Part shown: positions 27,033 to 35,678 of the stretch, one piece after another
Layout of the letters: every line of letters starts with the position of its first letter
Numbering within the stretch: position 1 is the stretch's first letter
NCBI RefSeq assembly: GCF_002934365.1
Contig: NZ_PTIY01000005.1
Location: forward strand, 62,001 to 126,000
DNA length: 64,000 nucleotides
DNA from: Methylobacter tundripaludum
GTDB taxonomy: Bacteria; Pseudomonadota; Gammaproteobacteria; Methylococcales; Methylomonadaceae
Reading direction: 5' to 3'
Position numbers and translations under genes: made by a program
The notes under the pieces: generated by a model
What the model saw: the letters and a program-made list of their open reading frames with translations, nothing else
Told to the model about the DNA's origin: nothing
Database searches by the model: none

Positions 27033-27695
27033 CTAAGCGCTGATAACGTCCGTCAATTGCGCCAAATCGCTAACCATTAAATCGCACAGCTCAATGGTCC
27101 GCGGATCGACCTGCACTGTCGACGGTATAAAAACTGAAACAGCCCCTGCTCTGGATGCCGCGACGATGCCGGCATGAGAATCTTCAACCACCAAGCACCG
27201 ACCGATGTCCACTTGCAACAGCTCGGCGGCTTTTAAAAAAACATCCGGTTCCGGCTTGCCGTGCTGCACGTGATCGCGGGTGACGACGATTGGAAAAACC
27301 TGTTCAATCCCAGCCAACTCCAGGCATTCCAGGGTATTTACTATCAAGCTGTTAGTCGCAAGGCAATAAGGTATTTTTTTCTGGTTCAGCAATTCAAGCA
27401 ACCCGGTAAAGCCGCGTTTGATTTGTATTCCGTGGACAGCAACATATTCACGCCAAAAATCGCCGCTCAAGCGCTTGAAAATTTGCAAATCGAATTCAGC
27501 CCCGCAATATTCAATCAGCTTCAGTTCGACATCGTGGTAATGCAACCCTGACAGCGACGGACAAAAATCCTCTGAAAAATCATAGCCCATCGCATGCGCT
27601 GCCTGTTGCCAGGCGATCATGAACGTACTCTCGGTATCCAGAACCAGTCCGTCCATATCGAATATAACCGCAGAAAAATCGGCCAACTTAATCAC
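27033..27695 (-). CDS. HAD-superfamily hydrolase, beta-phosphoglucomutase/phosphatase type
   Basis: A 220-residue protein with HAD motif I FDMDGLVLDTES (nucleophile Asp near residue 14), motif II YCLATNS and motif III/IV HGKPEPDVFLKAA plus VVEDSHAGI. It has the helical cap of subfamily I. Family members remove phosphate from sugar phosphates and nucleotides. Its GTG start overlaps the TGA of the nucleotidyltransferase gene (GTGA), so the two are translationally coupled. In the H4MPT island it may dephosphorylate a cofactor intermediate; this is inference, and a general housekeeping phosphatase is possible. Confidence 0.85.
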   Translation of the reverse strand: MIKLADFSAVIFDMDGLVLDTESTFMIAWQQAAHAMGYDFSEDFCPSLSGLHYHDVELKLIEYCGAEFDLQIFKRLSGDFWREYVAVHGIQIKRGFTGLLELLNQKKIPYCLATNSLIVNTLECLELAGIEQVFPIVVTRDHVQHGKPEPDVFLKAAELLQVDIGRCLVVEDSHAGIVAASRAGAVSVFIPSTVQVDPRTIELCDLMVSDLAQLTDVISA

Positions 27696-28618
27696 TGAAT
27701 AACCTTGATGTATTCCCCATGCGCTTCACGGCTGGAACCGACCACGATGCGCCTCAGGCCTTGTTCCGATTGCTCCAGTACGCCGGAGACTTCCACGATC
27801 TCGCCGCTGACAGCCTGCCCGGTATAGGTTGCCGTAAAGCTGATGATAGAACTGACTTGCTGATGGTCTATCTTAAATTCAGCCGGATAATCGAACGCGC
27901 GAGCATCGTCGACCACCCTGCACTGCAAGGTAATCGCCCCGCATTTTTGGTAATTGACCGCCTCAGACCGTGCGCAATGATCGATAAAATTCAAATCGAA
28001 TTTCCGCCCGTTAATCACAGCCTTGTTGCATTTGCGCCGTTCGTGCCAGATATAGCTGTCAAGACTCAAATCGCAGGACCGGCGTTCGTATGATTGTTGC
28101 CAATCCCGATCATTCAAGGACTGCAAATGCCCTTGTTCGATCAGCTTGGTCGTAATAGCCCGGCATTGGTGAAAAATCTCCCTGCCGTAACAGACCAAAT
28201 CAATATCCGAACCTTGATTTTGCACGCCAACCAAGATGGAGCCCGTGACGCCGGTTTGCGCCAGATCCAGCCCATGTTGCCCAAATAATTCACATAACCG
28301 GAACAAATCCCGCTCGACAGCGTCATGCTGACTTGCCCGCATAACCTGCTGCAACCGGTGTTTGGGTTGATGATGCTTGACGATCCTGTCTACGGCGACC
28401 GCATGCAAATGCGCATCCAAAACCGGGGAATAATGCAGATAATCGGGATGCTGCTGTTTCAGGATAGTATTGGCTTGTTCAGTCGCAACCTTTTTCCAAC
28501 CCGAAGAGGTAAGCACATAGCGTAAAAAACACAGCGCCTTGCCGTCTTCCAGGCCCTGTGCCACCACGGCAAAAATAAGCCCCTCGGCGGTTTCAATAAA
28601 ATCTTTGGCAAAAAACAT
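27692..28618 (-). CDS. Nucleotidyltransferase-domain protein heading the C1 operon
   Basis: A 308-residue protein. The central domain has a Pol-beta-type nucleotidyltransferase motif, TGSILVGVQNQGSDIDLVCY, with the paired aspartates DxD, and a third acidic residue in FDLNFIDHC. The N-terminal 90 residues (FLRYVLTSSGWKKVATEQAN, then HYSPVLDAHLHAVAVD) and the C-terminal 80 (beta-rich, with VVGSSREAHGEYIKVIQ) are extra domains I do not recognise. It is the first gene of the minus-strand cofactor operon and overlaps the HAD gene. A nucleotide-transfer step in H4MPT or methylofuran synthesis is possible but unproven. Confidence 0.75.
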   Translation of the reverse strand: MFFAKDFIETAEGLIFAVVAQGLEDGKALCFLRYVLTSSGWKKVATEQANTILKQQHPDYLHYSPVLDAHLHAVAVDRIVKHHQPKHRLQQVMRASQHDAVERDLFRLCELFGQHGLDLAQTGVTGSILVGVQNQGSDIDLVCYGREIFHQCRAITTKLIEQGHLQSLNDRDWQQSYERRSCDLSLDSYIWHERRKCNKAVINGRKFDLNFIDHCARSEAVNYQKCGAITLQCRVVDDARAFDYPAEFKIDHQQVSSIISFTATYTGQAVSGEIVEVSGVLEQSEQGLRRIVVGSSREAHGEYIKVIQ

Positions 28619-28869
28619 GCTTGGAATAAATCACTCGAAAATATAATCGCATATATTAACCGATATGGCGTAAGCGAAGGTTATGAAGGACACAACGCTT
28701 AGTAACTGATGTTTTCTCGTTCCCACGCGCTATGTTACTGCCGTTAAGTTAAGTTCAAATGGAGTGCAAGGCTGGCCTTGCGCTCCAGCCGCTGGAATAA
28801 CTTGGCGGATTCAACTCCGAAGTGCATTCTACGCACTCCATTACCGCGCGACAAATAGGACAAAAACTA
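28619..28869. other. Intergenic region with a hairpin repeat
   Basis: It contains the promoter side of the C1 operon near 28620-28670 (AT-rich) and, at 28761-28786, the hairpin GGAGTGCAAGG/CCTTGCGCTCC with one mismatch. A related GGAGTGCA repeat lies at 54706-54748. Confidence 0.45.
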
Positions 28870-29228
28870 TCCGAGCGCAACATCAATTACGAGAGCAGAT
28901 TGCGGCGACCACAAATAAAGTAGAAGCGTACAACGGATTTTCCAAATGGCTGTTTTTCGGTGGCGAAGGCGTGATTGCTGATAATGATCCCGAAGAACAG
29001 GAAAAGGTCATCAAATATATGATTTGGTTGTTAATGCCGTGATATTTCAAATATGTGGTCGATCAGACACGTATTCTGCGAATACTGAAGAAAGAGGGAT
29101 TCCCGGTAAATCGGGAGAGCGTGGCAACACTCAGTCCATACGTCACGGGTCATATCAAGCGTTTTGGCGATTACATTATCGATTCAAACGCCATTCCAGA
29201 GCCGATAGATCCGACGTTGCCTATATAA
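28870..29228 (+). pseudogene. Tn3-family transposase, C-terminal remnant
   Basis: Translation gives QHQLREQIAATTNKVEAYNG, FSKWLFFGGEGVIADNDPEE and QEKVIKY, then after a one-base loss continues in another frame as DLVVNAVIF, and after a one-base gain as VDQTRILRILKKEGFPVNRE and SPYVTGHIKRFGDYIIDS, ending at a stop at 29226-29228. This is the conserved C-terminus of Tn3-family TnpA. Nearly all of the roughly 1000-residue protein is missing, so it is a fossil. It sits at the edge of the C1 island. Confidence 0.85.
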
Positions 29229-29283
29229 ATCAACCGGAATTTATCCTATGTCCTATTTTCACACGTATGTCGGTTGTACCCGT

Positions 29284-30048
29284 TTAATAGCTGAAATTTA
29301 CAACGTTGATAATGCCGTTCTGTATCATTTTATCGATAACCTGTTGCACGCAAACATCCAACTCCTCTGTGCCGGTATCAACGGTGAGCTCGCAATTTTC
29401 AGGCGCTTCGTAGGGCGAGGTGATGCCGGTGAATTCGGCTAATTGTCCTGCACGGGCCTTCTTGTACAGGCCTTTTACATCGCGCAATTCGCAAATTTCG
29501 ATAGGCGTGTCGCAATAAATTTCGATAAAGTCGCCCGGCTCCACTATGCCGCGAACACGCTCACGGTCTGCACAATAAGGGGAGATGAACGCGGTGAGAA
29601 CAATAGTGCCGGCCTCCATAAACATCTTGGCCATTTCGCCGATACGGCGAATGTTTTCCTGGCGGTCTTGCGCCGAAAAACCCAGGTCAGCGCACAAACC
29701 GTGGCGCACGTTATCGCCATCCAGCACGAAAGTGCGGCAACCCCGATGGTGCAGCTCTTCTTCGACCGCATGAGCCAGCGTGGATTTGCCTGACCCGGAT
29801 AATCCGGTAAACCATAAAATAACGCCGCGATGCCCGTTTAGGGCTTCGCGCTGAACCCGTTTAATGGTAGCGTCATGCCAGACGATATGGTTTGAAACAG
29901 GCCTATGTACCCTTTGCCCAGGGAACATAGGCGAACTCCTTTTTGCTTTTTCGAAATTGCGGCTTCTATCCGCGCTGCCGCCCAATTCAATATCGCCCAA
30001 TCTTAACTCCAAGTGCTCGCCAGTCTCGATCAACTGTGGTTTATTCAT
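29284..30048 (-). CDS. cysC: Adenylylsulfate kinase
   Basis: About 254 residues. The P-loop is [20 protein letters not shown] near residue 80, followed by [19 protein letters not shown], both APS-kinase hallmarks. It phosphorylates adenylylsulfate to PAPS for sulfate assimilation or sulfation. The start is the ATG at 30046-30048 with GAGGA upstream; a TTG directly before it is less likely. Compared with E. coli CysC there are about 50 extra N-terminal residues of unknown role. No cysD/cysN or sulfotransferase lies next to it. Confidence 0.92.
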   Translation of the reverse strand: MNKPQLIETGEHLELRLGDIELGGSADRSRNFEKAKRSSPMFPGQRVHRPVSNHIVWHDATIKRVQREALNGHRGVILWFTGLSGSGKSTLAHAVEEELHHRGCRTFVLDGDNVRHGLCADLGFSAQDRQENIRRIGEMAKMFMEAGTIVLTAFISPYCADRERVRGIVEPGDFIEIYCDTPIEICELRDVKGLYKKARAGQLAEFTGITSPYEAPENCELTVDTGTEELDVCVQQVIDKMIQNGIINVVNFSY

Positions 30049-30239
30049 CAACCGTTCCTCATCAGTACGTGGAAAAACTCAATGCCGGTCTGGAGCTGAA
30101 TTGCTCCAACACAATGTGGACGATTGGCTTTAATTTTCTCCTCATGGCTGCCGGCTACCCCATCGGGAAAAAGAATTTCAAATGACGCACACAACGTTAT
30201 ACCATAGCGGTTAATGGTTACTTTTAGCGGAGCTTCACC

Positions 30240-31028
30240 TTGAAAAACCTTTTAGCCTTGATTTTGATAATGCTGCTTGGCAATAGCGTCTTTGCCGCAG
30301 ACACAATAATTGAAGTAATCCCGCTGACCAATAGACCGGCTTCCGAGATTGTGCCGCTGTTGGCCCCGTTGCTTGGAGATAGCGCCCAACTTGTTGATAA
30401 CGGTTCCAATCTACTGGTCAAGACTACGCCCGACCGATTGGCCGAAATCAAGTCCGTCGTCAAGCAACTGGATGTCCGCCAAAGCAATCTGTCCATCACC
30501 CTCATTCAAAGCAAACAGACTACCGCCGCCGAACTTAACGCAGCCGCAGGAATCAATCTGAAGGTTGCCGGGGGGAATTCATCAAAATCCGGCGGCAGCA
30601 TGGGCGTTGATGTCTATCAGACTCAAGCCAAAAGCACCGATGAAAGCACCCAAACCGTTAGAACGCTGGATGGCGTACCGGCCCACATTAATGTCGGCAG
30701 CACTTATCTAAGACAAAATTTTCCCGGCTATTTTTACCCCTCGACTACCGAATATATCGAAGCGACCACCGGTTTTGAGGTAACCCCCAGACTGGCCGGA
30801 CAGCAGGTTATTCTTAGCGTCTCGCCGTGGTCGGAAAAAATGAACGGCCGTGGACAAATCGACACCCAGAATATGCAATCAACACTCAGAGTTAATCTGG
30901 GCGAATGGGTGGAGCTCGGGGGAGTTGGAGACAACAACGGGGGCAACTCAAACAGCAAAATTGTTACTACGCGCCGAGTTGACAAGAACCAGCGGCATAT
31001 TTTAATTAAAGTCGACCGGGTTGATTAA
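30240..31028 (+). CDS. Secreted secretin N-domain (NolW-like) protein
   Basis: A 262-residue protein with a signal peptide (MKNLLALILIMLLGNSVFA). The start is TTG at 30240 with GGAG 7 bases upstream. Residues about 22-90 resemble the N1/NolW subdomain of secretins (IEVIPLTNRPASEIVPLLAP, VKTTPDRLAEIKSVVKQLDV). The C-terminal part (FEVTPRLAGQQVILSVSPWS, LGEWVELGG) resembles the start of the secretin core but the pore-forming region is missing. It is therefore a periplasmic stand-alone, not a full type II/IV secretin. No pilus or secretion genes are near, so the role is open. Confidence 0.75.
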   Translation: MKNLLALILIMLLGNSVFAADTIIEVIPLTNRPASEIVPLLAPLLGDSAQLVDNGSNLLVKTTPDRLAEIKSVVKQLDVRQSNLSITLIQSKQTTAAELNAAAGINLKVAGGNSSKSGGSMGVDVYQTQAKSTDESTQTVRTLDGVPAHINVGSTYLRQNFPGYFYPSTTEYIEATTGFEVTPRLAGQQVILSVSPWSEKMNGRGQIDTQNMQSTLRVNLGEWVELGGVGDNNGGNSNSKIVTTRRVDKNQRHILIKVDRVD

Positions 31029-31094
31029 GGGGTCTTGTTGCAAAACTAAAACCGGACCGGCAACGCAAAAGGTTGGTCCGCCCTGAGGCCTTGA

Positions 31095-31646
31095 TTAGTC
31101 CGTCAATGCAGCCAGCCTCTGCTCCAGAGTTTTATGGAGGGTTTGGTATTTTGCCCAAACAGCCCGGCTATCGAGACGCTGATCGGCTTCGATGCATTCC
31201 TTCAGCAGAGCTGTCTTAGCCTCATCCGACAAGCCGCGCTCCCCCATCGGATACAGGATATTGTCTTCCTTAAAAATATGTTCTTTTAAAAGCTGCGCGT
31301 ACTGGGCGGCATTGTCCGCCAGCTCGTTTAACGCTTTTTCCTGCACCGCCCGCTCCATGTTACGAACGAACTCCCTGGCTTGCTCATGCTCCATCAGCAT
31401 TTGAGGAACCGGATTGCAATGCGTCAATACGCCCGGTACTTCAAGATAGCGGAACAAAATGTCTTCCTCTTTCGCATGGTGGAAATGATCGGCAAACTCC
31501 TGGATAAATGCTATAAAACCGGCCGCATTTTCCAGCAATACGAGTGCGTCCGGGTATTTTAGACTGTATTCGGAATAGCGTTCCATTAAGCCGACGTATT
31601 TTAAAATCAATTGATGTTCTTTCATCAGCTCTTCGGTGACTGGCAT
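31095..31646 (-). CDS. Hemerythrin domain protein
   Basis: About 183 residues from the ATG at 31644-31646, preceded by AAGGA; the frame extends to a TTG at 31679 that is less likely. The four-helix bundle carries the expected iron-ligand histidines: LMKEHQLILKY, FADHFHHAKEEDILF, LMEHEQAREFV and LLKEHIFKEDNILYPMGE. Such DUF438/hemerythrin-like proteins bind di-iron and react with O2 or NO. Hemerythrins are common in methanotrophs, where one delivers O2 to the methane monooxygenase; this one is a different, longer type. No neighbours explain its role. Confidence 0.88.
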   Translation of the reverse strand: MPVTEELMKEHQLILKYVGLMERYSEYSLKYPDALVLLENAAGFIAFIQEFADHFHHAKEEDILFRYLEVPGVLTHCNPVPQMLMEHEQAREFVRNMERAVQEKALNELADNAAQYAQLLKEHIFKEDNILYPMGERGLSDEAKTALLKECIEADQRLDSRAVWAKYQTLHKTLEQRLAALTD

Positions 31647-31903
31647 GGCTTGATATTCCTTAAATAAATATAGGCGCAAAAGTTTGGCTGGCGATCGTGA
31701 TTAAAAGCCCCAGCTTTTATACTGGGAAGCATTACACACCATAAAACTCAAAAAGTGAAATCATCGATATATAGGGGGGATTATTTCCAGAATCTATACG
31801 TCCTGCCCCGTGAAATGGACAAAAAGCACCTAAATCTGGCATTATAGCGCCTCAATACGCTTTGTATTCCGCAAAGCCAGACAACCCTACATTAAGGAAA
31901 TCA

Positions 31904-32245
31904 ATGAATAACCTTCCCAAATGTCCCTCATGCGGCTCAGAATTCACCTACGAAGACGATATGATGTACGTCTGCCCTGAATGCGCACACGAATGGTCAA
32001 AAGACGGGGCTTCCGAAGACAGCAACGAGGTCCGTATCGTTAAGGATGCAAACGGCAACGTATTGCAAGACGGAGATACCGTCACCGTCATCAAGGACCT
32101 CAAAGTCAAAGGATCGTCATCGGTTGTCAAAGTCGGCACCAGAGTCAAAATCATCCGTCTGGTTGACGGCGATCATGATATCGACTGCAAAATCGACGGT
32201 ATTGGCGCGATGAAACTTAAATCGGAATTTGTTAAGAAGGCCTGA
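31904..32245 (+). CDS. phnA: PhnA/YjdM family zinc-ribbon protein
   Basis: A 113-residue protein from the ATG at 31904 with AAGGAA upstream. The N-terminal zinc ribbon has CPSCGSEF and [10 protein letters not shown]; the C-terminal SH3-like PhnA domain reads [20 protein letters not shown] and [20 protein letters not shown]. The family was named for phosphonate use in E. coli, but it is widespread and has no proven role there. No phn genes are nearby. Followed by a terminator shared with moeA. Confidence 0.93.
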   Translation: MNNLPKCPSCGSEFTYEDDMMYVCPECAHEWSKDGASEDSNEVRIVKDANGNVLQDGDTVTVIKDLKVKGSSSVVKVGTRVKIIRLVDGDHDIDCKIDGIGAMKLKSEFVKKA

Positions 32246-32263
32246 TATAAGATCGTCGCAATA

Positions 32264-32296
32264 AAGACACGAAGTTGCCATGTTTCTTCGTGTCTT
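32264..32296. terminator. Hairpin between convergent phnA and moeA
   Basis: AAGACACGAAG at 32264-32274 and CTTCGTGTCTT at 32286-32296 form a perfect 11-base stem with an 11-base loop. There is no long T-run, but its place between convergent genes suggests bidirectional termination. A related ACACGAAG sequence occurs at 45400-45435. Confidence 0.6.
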
Positions 32297-32317
32297 CTTG
32301 CCGGTTGTTCGTATCCG

Positions 32318-33562
32318 CTATATCAGCAAACTAAACGGTTCAACGGTGACTTTGTCGCCTGCCTGCACGTCATTACACGCTTCCGGCAAAATAATGTAAC
32401 AGTTGCTCTGGCTCATGGAGCTGAGAATATTCGAGCCTTGCCGACCCGCTGAAGCAACCCAAAACTCACCGTTTTCATCTTGGCTGAGAATACCGCGCTG
32501 ATACTCCCGCCGCCCGGCGGATTTTCTAAGCGCGGTCGTGCAAGTCGCTGAAAATCTCAATGCTTTGAACGACGGTGCGCCGGAAAGCCGCCTCAATGCC
32601 GGAACTACGATTTGCTGACAGGTAACGACGACGGCGACCGGGTTGCCGGGCAATCCGAAAAAATGACATGAGCCGATTTTGCCGAAAGCCAGCGGTTTTC
32701 CGGGCTTTATCGCAATTTTCCAGAAATTGACCTCTCCGCAGCGTTGCAGGATTTCCTTAACGTAATCGGCCTCCCCGACTGAAGCGCCGCCGGTGGTTAC
32801 GATCACATCGTAGTTCTTTGAGGCTTCAATAAAACGGTCTTCAAGCAAATGCCTGTTATCAGGAACAACGCCAAGATCGGAAACACTGTAGCAGGGATCT
32901 TCCAGCAACCCGCCTAACAGCATGCGATTGCTGTCGTATATTTTCCCAGACTCCAACGGCTTACCTACACTGGACAGTTCGTCGCCGGTGGAAAAATAGG
33001 CGATTTTTAACCGACGTTTAACGGCAACCTCATCAATTCCGGCGGAGGCCAGCAGACCGAGATCAACCGCCGTCAGCTTTTTGGGATGGACGCACAATAA
33101 GTCGCCTTGTTTTACATCTTCGCCGACTTTTCTGATATTTTGCAGTGCGCGCGTATCCGCGGGGAAATGAATGGCTTGATCCCGGACCTGCACATGTTCC
33201 TGCATGACGACCGAATCGGCTTGCTCCGGCACTACCGCGCCGGTAAAAATCCTGACGCACTGGCCGGGTTGCACCCGCCCCTGAAATGGCCTCCCTGCCC
33301 AGGAAGTTCCCGCCAAGTTCAGCGTGAACGCTTGCCCCTCGACCACATCACAGCTGGCGAAGGCATAGCCGTCCATAGCGGCATTTCTGTCATGAGGAAT
33401 ATTGACCGGTGAATAAACCGGTTCCGCCAATACGCGCCCCAAGGCGTTTTTCAACGCCAGTTTTTCTGCGCCGCTCACCGGATGGATGGCGGCTTCAATT
33501 CTGTCCAGCGCGTCGTCAATAGACATTAACGGCCTGGATTCCAGGCTACAAGCATCAATCAT
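32318..33562 (-). CDS. moeA: Molybdopterin molybdenumtransferase
   Basis: A 414-residue protein of full MoeA length. Motifs seen are PHDRNAAMDGYAFASCD near residue 60, YFSTGDELSSVGKPLESGKI near 190 and VIVTTGGASVGEADYVKE near 255. MoeA inserts molybdate into adenylated molybdopterin to make Mo cofactor, used by formate dehydrogenase in methylotrophs. Its start overlaps the stop of mobB by 4 bases, so the two form an operon. Confidence 0.96.
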   Translation of the reverse strand: MIDACSLESRPLMSIDDALDRIEAAIHPVSGAEKLALKNALGRVLAEPVYSPVNIPHDRNAAMDGYAFASCDVVEGQAFTLNLAGTSWAGRPFQGRVQPGQCVRIFTGAVVPEQADSVVMQEHVQVRDQAIHFPADTRALQNIRKVGEDVKQGDLLCVHPKKLTAVDLGLLASAGIDEVAVKRRLKIAYFSTGDELSSVGKPLESGKIYDSNRMLLGGLLEDPCYSVSDLGVVPDNRHLLEDRFIEASKNYDVIVTTGGASVGEADYVKEILQRCGEVNFWKIAIKPGKPLAFGKIGSCHFFGLPGNPVAVVVTCQQIVVPALRRLSGAPSFKALRFSATCTTALRKSAGRREYQRGILSQDENGEFWVASAGRQGSNILSSMSQSNCYIILPEACNDVQAGDKVTVEPFSLLI

Positions 33563-34119
33563 GGCTTTTTCATAACATGGTTTTGGATAAACGCGGCAAT
33601 CATTTCGGGCTGATTCAAGTCCAGCTGCGTCAGATAAGCCGGTGTTTCCAGCGCTACATCGGTCGCTATCGCGATGATGTCCGGGTCGTTGAGGTAAAGC
33701 AAGGGCTTTTTCAATACTGGCCGGTGCAATTCAATTTTAGGAAACTTCTCGGCTTTAAAACCTTCAACCAAGATCAGATCCAGTTCGGATGGGTCGAATT
33801 GCTTTAGCTGCTCATCCAGCCGGGGTTCTTTTTCCGGGATGAATTCGGTAATCATCGCACGCCGATACCGGGATACCAGCATGACAGGCGAGGCTCCGGC
33901 TTCACGCAAACGAAAGCTGTCTTTTCCCGGTCGGTCAACTTCAAAATCATGATGGCTGTGTTTGATCAAACCGATGCGCAAACCGCTTTGTTTTAAAACC
34001 GGAATCAATTGGGTCAGCAACGTGGTTTTTCCGGTTCCGCTTGCAGCAGCAAAGCCTAAAACCGGAATTTTGGCATTCAACATATCAATCGACATTAGAT
34101 TGTTATCATAAGATGTCAT
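33559..34119 (-). CDS. mobB: Molybdopterin-guanine dinucleotide biosynthesis protein B
   Basis: A 186-residue P-loop GTPase: VLGFAAASGTGKTTLLTQLI holds Walker A, followed by GLIKHSHHDFEVDRPGKDSF and ELDLILVEGFKAEKFPKIEL, all MobB hallmarks. MobB helps MobA attach GMP to molybdopterin for bis-MGD enzymes such as formate dehydrogenase. The first ATG at 34117-34119 is annotated, though an internal Met at residue 9 or 13 is possible because no clear ribosome site exists. It precedes moeA with a 4-base overlap. Confidence 0.93.
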   Translation of the reverse strand: MTSYDNNLMSIDMLNAKIPVLGFAAASGTGKTTLLTQLIPVLKQSGLRIGLIKHSHHDFEVDRPGKDSFRLREAGASPVMLVSRYRRAMITEFIPEKEPRLDEQLKQFDPSELDLILVEGFKAEKFPKIELHRPVLKKPLLYLNDPDIIAIATDVALETPAYLTQLDLNQPEMIAAFIQNHVMKKP

Positions 34120-34222
34120 ATTTTAAGGTATTATTTATCCAAAGACTATCGATATAGCCCTAGCTAAGGAGCAAAAAACTTTGAAAACGGTCTTGAACAG
34201 GTCATTGATCCGGGAGTAAGCC

Positions 34223-34717
34223 TTGATTCGAATTTATCTGATTTTGTTATTAGTCATTATTGCATTCTTTGGCATGCGCGGTTTTTTAAAAACCTCGCCC
34301 GCAGTATTGGCTCGTTACGTCAAAATTTTGCTTTTATCGGTTACCGGGCTGATCGTTATTTATTTGGCCGCAACCGGGCGTCTGAACTGGCTATTTGCAC
34401 TGGCAGGCGTAGTTGTTGCCTTTTTACTCCGATTAATGCCGGCAATATTACGTCATGCCCCTTATTTACACCGGCTATGGTTCGAATTTAAGTCGGCGAA
34501 ACAAGGTACATCACAACAGCAAAACAAAGCCGACACGAAAGGCACTATGTCGGTTGAAGAAGCTTACGAGGTATTGGGGCTGAAAATGGGCGCGTCGGAG
34601 GCCGAAATCGTTGCCGCTCATCGCACCTTGATGCAAAAAATACATCCTGACCGCGGCGGATCGAATTATTTGGCGGCAAAAATAAATCTGGCCAAGAAAA
34701 TTCTGTTAAAAAAGTAA
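34223..34717 (+). CDS. Membrane-anchored J-domain protein (TIM14-like)
   Basis: A 164-residue protein with two or three N-terminal membrane helices (about residues 3-18, 30-48 and 53-70) and a C-terminal J domain (about 110-164) with SVEEAYEVLGLKMGASEAEI and the HPD motif in KIHPDRGGSNYLAAKINLAK. J domains stimulate DnaK-type ATPases. The start is TTG at 34223 with GGGAG upstream. A short frame TTG AAA ACG (34182-34220) with a good AAGGAG ends just before it and could be a leader. It is followed 6 bases later by nlpD. Confidence 0.82.
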   Translation: MIRIYLILLLVIIAFFGMRGFLKTSPAVLARYVKILLLSVTGLIVIYLAATGRLNWLFALAGVVVAFLLRLMPAILRHAPYLHRLWFEFKSAKQGTSQQQNKADTKGTMSVEEAYEVLGLKMGASEAEIVAAHRTLMQKIHPDRGGSNYLAAKINLAKKILLKK

Positions 34718-34723
34718 TCTGCC

Positions 34724-35638
34724 ATGTCCTCCATCCGTTCAAAACTTGCTCTTATTACACTATTGACGGCTTTATTGAATGGTTGCGCCGAACTGCCGCC
34801 AAACTACGCTCCAGTCACGACCAATTCGCCTGAAATCGCCAAGGACGAACCTAAACATCATCTAGTAAAAAAAGGCGACACCTTATATGGGATAAGCCTG
34901 CTTTTTGATCTGGATTACCGGCAATTAGCACAATGGAACCGGATCGCTCCGCCTTATAGGCTAGAAGTAGGCCAAAAAATAAGGCTATCCGACCCAAGCC
35001 CCGATAACAAGGCAGGATCAGTTGCCGACGATTCCAAAAATGACGGAACCAGAGTACCCAAACCACTCGCAGAGACAAAACAAAAAATCGCCACCGCTCC
35101 CGCAACAAAAAAAGCCGGTTCACAAAATAAAACCGCCATCTCATTAAATCGTAAAACCGATTCAAATCACAAACCGCCGTCCGACACCAAACCGATTAGG
35201 AATTCCATTGAAAAAAGCGGAAGTGATCCACAAAAAAAATCAACTATTTCAATTGATAATGAAAATATGTTAATGTTAAACTTTCAATGGCCGATAAAAG
35301 GGAAAATCTTAAAGTCATTTTCTCGCGCTGATAGCAAAGGCATCGATATAGCCGGTGAAATGGGGCAAGACGTGAGCGCTGCTGAAGCCGGCAAAGTTGT
35401 ATATAGCGGCCAAGGTCTGATTGGCTACGGTAATTTGCTTATTATCAAGCACAACGATTTGTATTTAAGCGCTTACGCCAATAACAGCCGGTTGCTCGTT
35501 GCGGAAGGACACCAAGTGGAAAAAGGCGAACTTATTGCCAAGGTCGGCCAAGCCGGATCAAACAAGGCATCGCTGCATTTTGAAATACGAAAAAACGGAA
35601 AACCGGTAAATCCGCTTAGCCTTTTACCGGGGAAATAA
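34724..35638 (+). CDS. nlpD: LysM/M23 lipoprotein NlpD-like murein hydrolase activator
   Basis: A 304-residue protein with a lipoprotein signal (LITLLTALLNGC, lipobox LNGC), a LysM domain near residues 47-90 (HLVKKGDTLYGISLLFDLDY), a long Lys/Ser/Pro linker and a C-terminal M23-like domain (residues 190-304). The M23 domain lacks the metal ligands of active enzymes: GIDIAGEMGQDVSAAEAGKV and ASLHFEIRKNGKPVNP show the fold only. It therefore activates amidases (AmiC type) rather than cutting murein. It lies directly upstream of rpoS, as in most gammaproteobacteria, where the main rpoS promoter lies inside nlpD. Confidence 0.93.
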   Translation: MSSIRSKLALITLLTALLNGCAELPPNYAPVTTNSPEIAKDEPKHHLVKKGDTLYGISLLFDLDYRQLAQWNRIAPPYRLEVGQKIRLSDPSPDNKAGSVADDSKNDGTRVPKPLAETKQKIATAPATKKAGSQNKTAISLNRKTDSNHKPPSDTKPIRNSIEKSGSDPQKKSTISIDNENMLMLNFQWPIKGKILKSFSRADSKGIDIAGEMGQDVSAAEAGKVVYSGQGLIGYGNLLIIKHNDLYLSAYANNSRLLVAEGHQVEKGELIAKVGQAGSNKASLHFEIRKNGKPVNPLSLLPGK

Positions 35639-35678
35639 TAAAACCATTCCGGCTCAAGCCGGATAATGCGAGGTTATC

